This document shows, piece after piece, positions 6,563 to 10,646 of a DNA stretch of 10,646 bases. The stretch comes from Flavobacteriales bacterium (lineage in GTDB: Bacteria; Bacteroidota; Bacteroidia; Flavobacteriales_D; Sanyastnellaceae). The DNA is taken from NCBI GenBank assembly GCA_947457285.1, contig CANGVZ010000042.1, positions 1 through 10,646 on the forward strand. Direction: 5' to 3'. The stretch's first letter is position 1. Each line of letters starts with the position of its first letter. The notes beneath the pieces are model-generated. The model had not been told where the DNA came from and made no database searches. It worked only from the letters and a program-made list of their open reading frames with translations. Position numbers and translations under genes: made by a program.

Positions 6563-7525
6563 ATGACCACAAAAAAGACAAAAAACATCCGACTTATTGA
6601 AGTGCCCAGTGAAGTTGGTGCTGGAACGAGAGGTGCAAGTTTGGGTGTAGAGGCCATCAAAATTGCGGCACTGGATTTCCGCTCACAGTTTTTCAGAAAA
6701 TACAAGAGCATTGTTATTCCCAACGATAACCAAGCGTTGTACAATAACCCCGGTAGTCGTTACGCAAAACACATTCGCAGCGTATTAAAAATGTATGAAC
6801 GCATCGGCGCAGCAGTGCGCGATACCCTCCGCGACGCTCGCTTCCCGTTGATTTTATCTGGCGACCATAGCAATGCTGGTGGTACTATTGCTGGTATTAA
6901 AATGGCTTATCCAGAATCCAGATTGGGGGTGATTTGGATCGACGCACATGCTGATTTGCACTCGCCTTATACCAGCCCCAGCGGAAACATACACGGTATG
7001 CCTCTTTCTACAGCTCTCAATGAAGATAATATCGAAGAAAAAGTAAACGACCTCGATTATGAAACGATAGAGCTTTGGGAAATGCTCAAGACCATTGGTG
7101 ATAGCGCGCCCAAAATCGAATATCGAGATCTTATTTATGTGACCTTGCGGGACTTCGAAGACCAAGAAGCGGCGCTTATAAAAAAGAATAAGGTAAAAGT
7201 GGTGACTACCAACGAACTCCGTAAAACAGGTGTTACCAAACTCTCCCGCGAACTGCTCAAGTACCTCTCGGCTTGCGATAAAATTTATATCAGTTTTGAC
7301 GTGGATTCTATGGATCCATCGATCTCAAGAGGCACAGGTACACCCGTAAAAGGGGGTATCAACGAACGCGAGGCGGCGGATTTGATTTTGGAATTGCTCC
7401 AAAATGAAAAAATCTGCTGTTTGGAATTTACAGAAGTCAATCCAACCCTGGATAGTGAAAATGTAATGGCAGAGACTGTTTTCGAAATTTTGCAGAAAGT
7501 GGCGCGACAAGTAGAAATGAACTAA
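6563..7525 (+). CDS. Arginase / ureohydrolase family enzyme
   Basis: This 320-residue cytosolic enzyme has the full ureohydrolase signature. It most likely hydrolyses L-arginine to L-ornithine and urea. All six binuclear-manganese ligands are identifiable by family pattern: H102 in SGDHSNAGG; D127, H129 and D131 in WIDAHADLHSP; D246 and D248 in SFDVDSMDPS. The SPSGNIHGMPLS segment carries the catalytic histidine (H144) and is characteristic of true arginases rather than agmatinases. GTGTPVKGG and the guanidinium-binding glutamate of EVNPTLD (E291) complete the site. The length is normal for the family. The sequence between residues 150 and 185 is somewhat longer and more acidic than in short arginases. 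The ATG at 6563 has only a weak GGAAA upstream. The gene appears monocistronic, followed by a strong terminator. Formiminoglutamase is the main alternative activity. Confidence 0.9.
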   Translation: MTTKKTKNIRLIEVPSEVGAGTRGASLGVEAIKIAALDFRSQFFRKYKSIVIPNDNQALYNNPGSRYAKHIRSVLKMYERIGAAVRDTLRDARFPLILSGDHSNAGGTIAGIKMAYPESRLGVIWIDAHADLHSPYTSPSGNIHGMPLSTALNEDNIEEKVNDLDYETIELWEMLKTIGDSAPKIEYRDLIYVTLRDFEDQEAALIKKNKVKVVTTNELRKTGVTKLSRELLKYLSACDKIYISFDVDSMDPSISRGTGTPVKGGINEREAADLILELLQNEKICCLEFTEVNPTLDSENVMAETVFEILQKVARQVEMN

Positions 7526-7542
7526 TCAATTTTAGAAATAAT

Positions 7543-7574
7543 GAAAAAGCCCGTTCGAATGAACGGGCTTTTTT
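7543..7574. terminator. Bidirectional intrinsic terminator between arginase and the pspC-domain gene
   Basis: A 13 bp perfect stem (7544-7556 with 7561-7573) closes on the 4 nt loop GAAT. It has a GC core, AGCCCGTTC / GAACGGGCT, flanked by an A-run on the left and a T-run on the right. The U-run therefore appears in both transcripts. It lies 18 bp past the arginase stop and 18 bp past the stop of the convergent gene, so it can end both. Confidence 0.93.
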
Positions 7575-7591
7575 CATCAAAAAAAATCTAC

Positions 7592-9076
7592 TTACTCAAC
7601 CACATATATATTCGAATCCCCAGTCGGAAGCCAACTGATAAGATCGACATTCTCGTTTAATTTCACCTTTGTTCCTTTCGGTAAGTACAGTCTCACTTCT
7701 ACTTCCTGTGCCCTGAACGCATCAGAAGATGGAGTAGTGAAATAAGGCTCCAGTGTCAGTACTTTACCCGTCCACTCATATTCATAATCAATACGCGATG
7801 CACGTTCACCCGCTTCAATGAGTGACGAACCACTTGCATGACGTTCCAACTCAAGTCGGGCTTGTTCGCCATCCTCGGTTTCATAAATATTGAATCGCAC
7901 GTTGGCGCCATAGATGATGCGATCGCTTTCCATCTTTACCAAATCCATCAAATCGTGATTCACATTTTGTGAGCGACCGGTGAAAATCGTGTCCGGTAAC
8001 ACATTCACTTCAAGGGTATCAGTTGGTAGTACATTAATGGCAATGGTATTAGTGACCTCTCCTTGTCTTCTAAACTGTCTTCCAATGTTTCCACCACCCC
8101 AAATGGCCATGATGATCCCCACAAAGAATAAGATGGTAAGAGAAAGTCCGAGACCTTTGACGCGTCTGCTATTATCAACAAGCAAGCGAATTCCTGCGTA
8201 CAAAATTGCGAGAAGTGGTGATAGTAAGGCCAATCCGACTCCTACAATGACCATCCATAACATGCCGTCCTCAAGTTTTAAAAGTTGACTCGCAAAATCG
8301 AGATTACCATTGGCACCGAATAATTCGAGGTTGGCAACAAAAGCTCCGGTCATCAGTCCTATCAAACAAGATATTGAAAACAGAATAAAAGCGATACCAA
8401 TAATTTTTCTCAACACTATTGATAGACCGTTGCTCGCGCGACGCATGTTGGCGGAATTCGCCTTTGAATTTACTTTTTCGCCCCACTTATTCACGCGTTC
8501 GGATGCTGCTTTTGCTTCCTGGCTTACAAATTTGCTTATGTTGTCGACGGTGACGGGCTCGCCTCTCATCTTCAACTTTTCAGCTGTGGTTTTTGCAGAA
8601 GGAATCACAGCCCATAGAATCAAGTAGGCCAATACCCCAGGCCCAACGAAAATCAAACCCACGAAAATGGCTCTGAGTATGATGGGGTCCCAACCCAGTA
8701 AATAGCTCAAACCGCTGGCCACCCCACCAATCATGGCATCATCTTCATCGCGATACACACGGCGACGATCGTGCTGAGTATTGGTGGAGTATGTCTTACC
8801 ATTATCGGAACTTTCCGTAGCATAATCTTCGGGCTGTCCCATCACTGCAATTACTTCTTCAACATCTTTCAAGACCACTACATTCTTGTTTTCATTCATT
8901 TTCTGTGAAAACAATTCTGCGATACGACCTTCTATATCTGCCATGATTTCTGACTCAGAAGCGTCGCCAGCAAAGTTGATCTTGATTCTATCAAGGTAAG
9001 ATTTTAATACTTGAAATGCATATTCTTCTATGTTGAAGACTGCACCGCCTATATTTATGGAAATGGTTTTATTCAT
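7592..9076 (-). CDS. PspC-domain membrane protein with HAAS/DUF1700-like N-terminus
   Basis: The protein has 494 residues from ATG 9074-9076, preferred over an in-frame start 11 codons upstream that lies inside padR. Residues about 1-85 (MNKTISINIGGAVFNIEEYA, then an acidic helix SEIMADIEGRIAELF and DVEEVIAVMGQPEDYA) resemble the HAAS/DUF1700 domain known from PadR-linked membrane proteins. Residues about 103-160 are a PspC domain: RRRVYRDEDDAMIGGVASGL, then one membrane segment ending LILWAVIP. Three more hydrophobic segments follow at about 223-246, 272-297 and 309-326. The last 155 residues are a beta-rich soluble domain of the LiaF/DUF4097 kind. PspC proteins sense or respond to membrane stress. 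Only 4 nt separate the padR stop from this ATG, so translation is probably coupled and PadR is its likely regulator. The ligand or signal is unknown. Confidence 0.88.
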   Translation of the reverse strand: MNKTISINIGGAVFNIEEYAFQVLKSYLDRIKINFAGDASESEIMADIEGRIAELFSQKMNENKNVVVLKDVEEVIAVMGQPEDYATESSDNGKTYSTNTQHDRRRVYRDEDDAMIGGVASGLSYLLGWDPIILRAIFVGLIFVGPGVLAYLILWAVIPSAKTTAEKLKMRGEPVTVDNISKFVSQEAKAASERVNKWGEKVNSKANSANMRRASNGLSIVLRKIIGIAFILFSISCLIGLMTGAFVANLELFGANGNLDFASQLLKLEDGMLWMVIVGVGLALLSPLLAILYAGIRLLVDNSRRVKGLGLSLTILFFVGIIMAIWGGGNIGRQFRRQGEVTNTIAINVLPTDTLEVNVLPDTIFTGRSQNVNHDLMDLVKMESDRIIYGANVRFNIYETEDGEQARLELERHASGSSLIEAGERASRIDYEYEWTGKVLTLEPYFTTPSSDAFRAQEVEVRLYLPKGTKVKLNENVDLISWLPTGDSNIYVVE

Positions 9077-9080
9077 GGAA

Positions 9081-9407
9081 TTAAGATTTAGTAGTTTGTG
9101 AAACAGCATGCGCTAATTCGTCCCAAGTTTTGCGGAGCTCCACTAGAAATGTGGCTCCTGTTTCGGTCAGTTTATAATACTTCCTTGGAGGCCCTTGGGT
9201 ACTTTCCTCCCAGCGATAAGTGAGCAGCCCATCATTCTTGAGGCGTGTCAACAGCGGATACAACGTGCCCTCGACTACAATAAGCCTTGCTTTTTTGAGC
9301 TCAGCCATAATATCGGAAGGGTATGCTTCCCCGCGTTGAAGCACCGAAAGAATACAGAACTCCAGCACTCCTTTGCGCATTTGCGCTTTTGCATTTTCTA
9401 TATCCAT
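9081..9407 (-). CDS. PadR-family transcriptional regulator
   Basis: This 108-residue winged-helix repressor is the size of the short PadR-s2 subgroup. The N-terminal helix RKGVLEFCILSVLQRGEAYP begins the DNA-binding domain. The recognition region IVVEGTLYPLLTRLKNDGLL and the wing ESTQGPPRKYYKLTETG are near-diagnostic. A short C-terminal helix (ELRKTWDELAHAV) gives the dimer interface. PadR proteins usually repress their own operon and release DNA on binding a small molecule or other signal. It is the first gene of a two-gene operon with the PspC-domain protein. A promoter and an inverted repeat lie directly upstream, consistent with autoregulation. The ATG at 9405-9407 fits the usual family N-terminus. 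Confidence 0.95.
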   Translation of the reverse strand: MDIENAKAQMRKGVLEFCILSVLQRGEAYPSDIMAELKKARLIVVEGTLYPLLTRLKNDGLLTYRWEESTQGPPRKYYKLTETGATFLVELRKTWDELAHAVSQTTKS

Positions 9408-9422
9408 AGTATCGGGTTTAAT

Positions 9423-9442
9423 AAGGTTAAAGGCTTAACCTT
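9423..9442. promoter_or_regulatory. 20 bp inverted repeat, candidate PadR operator
   Basis: Perfect 8 bp arms AAGGTTAA (9423-9430) and TTAACCTT (9435-9442) flank the spacer AGGC. It lies 15 bp upstream of the padR start. It is also 13 bp downstream of the -7 box, at or just after the predicted transcription start, a classic repressing position. The operator role is inferred from symmetry and place. The arms do not show the ATGT/ACAT core of some Firmicutes PadR sites. Confidence 0.55.
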
Positions 9443-9455
9443 GTTAATTACGTTG

Positions 9456-9487
9456 CAAAGATATATCTTTTATTAGGTACTATACAA
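9456..9487 (-). promoter_or_regulatory. Bacteroidota-type promoter of the padR-pspC operon
   Basis: On the minus strand TTG (9487-9485) is followed after 21 bp by TATCTTTG (9463-9456), an exact TAnnTTTG -7 box. Spacing fits the 17-23 bp reported for this phylum. Transcription would start near 9449-9451, giving a leader of about 42 nt that contains the inverted repeat at 9423-9442. Confidence 0.65.
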
Positions 9488-9514
9488 TACAAAGTACTGA
9501 AATTTTTGTTAAAA

Positions 9515-9544
9515 TTGAAAATAATGGCTTCTACCCTATTTTCG
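9515..9544 (+). promoter_or_regulatory. Weak candidate promoter of ribD
   Basis: TTG (9515-9517) lies 19 bp before TATTTTCG (9537-9544), one mismatch from TAnnTTTG. A start a few bases later would coincide with the ribD ATG at 9550 and give a leaderless mRNA. No FMN riboswitch is visible in the 142 bp gap. Confidence 0.3.
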
Positions 9545-9549
9545 CGACC

Positions 9550-10602
9550 ATGTCGAAACACGAAGCGTATATGAGCCGATGCCTTGCCCTTGCGGCAATG
9601 GGCACCCCTACGGCAAGCCCAAACCCTCTTGTGGGTTGCGTCATTGTGGATCAAAATGAAAGCATCATTGGAGAAGGGTTTCATCATACCGCAGGAATGC
9701 CCCATGCAGAAGTGAACTCCATAACTGCAGTATCAAACAAATCTGCTCTGGCCAATGCGACACTCTATGTAAACCTCGAACCTTGCAGCCACTTTGGCAA
9801 AACACCACCGTGCGCCGATCTTATCATCGCATCAAAAATCCCAAGGATAGTTGTATGTAATGTTGATCCATATGAAGCTGTGGCTGGAAAGGGCATTCAA
9901 AAACTTCGTGACGCTGGAGTTGAAGTTACCGTCGGCATCTTAGAAGAAGAAGGAAAACGACTCAATCGACGATTCTTTCATAGTGTCATCCATAAAAAGC
10001 CATACGTGACGCTTAAGTGGGCGCGTAGCAAAGATGGCTTTATGGATATTCAAAGACTCAACAACGAAAAGGGTTCGTTTGCCATTTCAGGTCCCAGCGC
10101 ACGCCGCCTTGTGCACCAATGGCGTACGGAAGAAGACGCCATCCTCGTCGGTCATAACACCGTTATCATTGATGACCCCGAACTCACTGCGCGTTTTTAT
10201 GCAGGTAAAAATCCTGTTCGTGTTATCATTGATCCTAAAGGAGAACTTGATACATCTTACAAGATTTTTAGAAACGATGCTCAAGTAATTGTCATCAGCG
10301 ATATCAAGAATGAAGCGGCCGCTAAAGCGAATCCACATAGAGTATTTCTCGATTTGACGCGTGACTCTGTTGGCGAGATACTCGACTATTTACATCAACA
10401 AAACATTCGTTCACTGCTGGTAGAAGGTGGACGTTTTACATTGCAACAATTCATCATCAGCGAATACTGGAATGAAGTGCGCATATTCACCGCATCCAAA
10501 CATTTACTTTCTGGTATGCCCTCTCCCGACTTAGGCATCGCACCTTCCTCTACCACCACTATCAACGAAGACATACTCGATATCTACTACAATACGTTAT
10601 GA
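9550..10602 (+). CDS. ribD: Bifunctional riboflavin biosynthesis protein RibD (deaminase and reductase)
   Basis: This 350-residue enzyme of normal length catalyses two consecutive steps of riboflavin synthesis. The N-terminal half deaminates diaminohydroxyphosphoribosylaminopyrimidine. The C-terminal half reduces the ribosyl group with NADPH. The deaminase shows SPNPLVGCVIV (residues 23-33), HAEV with zinc ligand H52 and catalytic E54, and PCSHFGKTPPC with zinc ligands C79 and C88. The reductase shows TLKWARSKDGF (154-164), the RTEEDAILVGHNTVIIDDP block (192-210) and LLVEGG (289-294). It acts in the cytosol. The start MSKHEAYMSRCLALA aligns with the normal RibD N-terminus. No other rib gene is in view, so the pathway is probably scattered, as is common in the phylum. 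The stop overlaps the next start by 4 bp. Confidence 0.97.
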   Translation: MSKHEAYMSRCLALAAMGTPTASPNPLVGCVIVDQNESIIGEGFHHTAGMPHAEVNSITAVSNKSALANATLYVNLEPCSHFGKTPPCADLIIASKIPRIVVCNVDPYEAVAGKGIQKLRDAGVEVTVGILEEEGKRLNRRFFHSVIHKKPYVTLKWARSKDGFMDIQRLNNEKGSFAISGPSARRLVHQWRTEEDAILVGHNTVIIDDPELTARFYAGKNPVRVIIDPKGELDTSYKIFRNDAQVIVISDIKNEAAAKANPHRVFLDLTRDSVGEILDYLHQQNIRSLLVEGGRFTLQQFIISEYWNEVRIFTASKHLLSGMPSPDLGIAPSSTTTINEDILDIYYNTL

Positions 10603-10646
10603 TTTTTCTACTCTTCAGCATCTTAACCAATGCTGCTATCTACTTA
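10599..10646 (+). CDS. Start of a hydrophobic membrane protein, possibly EamA/DMT-type transporter (truncated by window end)
   Basis: An ATG at 10599-10601 overlaps the ribD stop in an ATGA arrangement typical of translational coupling. The 16 visible codons read MIFLLFSILTNAAIYL, a strongly hydrophobic N-terminus like a first membrane helix. I recall EamA/RhaT-type permeases starting this way next to ribD in other Bacteroidota, but 16 residues cannot prove it. The open frame runs off the window. Confidence 0.5.
   Translation, partial: MIFLLFSILTNAAIYL

Noticed and set aside
9408..9549. FMN riboswitch upstream of ribD
   Set aside because: The gap is short, AT-rich, shared with the padR promoter and operator, and lacks the conserved RFN helices.
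1..10646. Defence island, mobile element or CRISPR content
   Set aside because: The partial helicase alone could suggest restriction, but no nuclease, methyltransferase, transposase or repeat array is present. The other genes are ordinary housekeeping and envelope functions.

Overview
The window looks like an ordinary chromosomal stretch from a member of the Bacteroidota. I infer this from moderately AT-rich DNA, genes without clear Shine-Dalgarno sequences, and promoter-like elements matching the phylum's TAnnTTTG (-7) / TTG (-33) pattern. The gene content also fits: a very large TamB-like protein and a PadR regulator coupled to a PspC-domain membrane protein. I see no transposase, integrase, tRNA, rRNA, CRISPR array or phage gene.

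Layout. 1-774 (+) is the C-terminal part of a superfamily II DEAD/DEAH-type helicase that begins upstream of the window. 888-1286 (+) is a small SRPBCC/AHSA1-family protein. It converges on a 4.4 kb TamB-like gene (1287-5696, -), and the two stop codons touch. Upstream of tamB on the same strand is a cytoplasmic-looking DsbA-family thioredoxin-fold protein (5753-6430, -). The 132 bp between it and a divergent arginase (6563-7525, +) holds a perfect FNR-type palindrome. A strong bidirectional terminator (7543-7574) separates arginase from the convergent PadR / HAAS-like-PspC operon (9407 to 7592, -). That operon has a well-formed promoter and a 20 bp inverted repeat placed like an operator. Divergent from it is ribD (9550-10602, +) for riboflavin synthesis. 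ribD overlaps by 4 bp the start of a hydrophobic, probably membrane-transport protein cut off at the window end.

How the genes relate. Three units look functionally linked. First, the dsbA-like gene and tamB are probably cotranscribed; TamB acts in envelope biogenesis. Second, padR and the pspC-domain gene form a regulator-effector pair, likely an envelope-stress or membrane-sensing switch under autoregulation. Third, ribD and the downstream membrane gene are translationally coupled. Arginase appears monocistronic.

I do not see a clearly new multi-gene system here. The best leads are regulatory: the exact FNR/CRP-family site between a redox protein and arginase, and the promoter-operator layout in front of padR.
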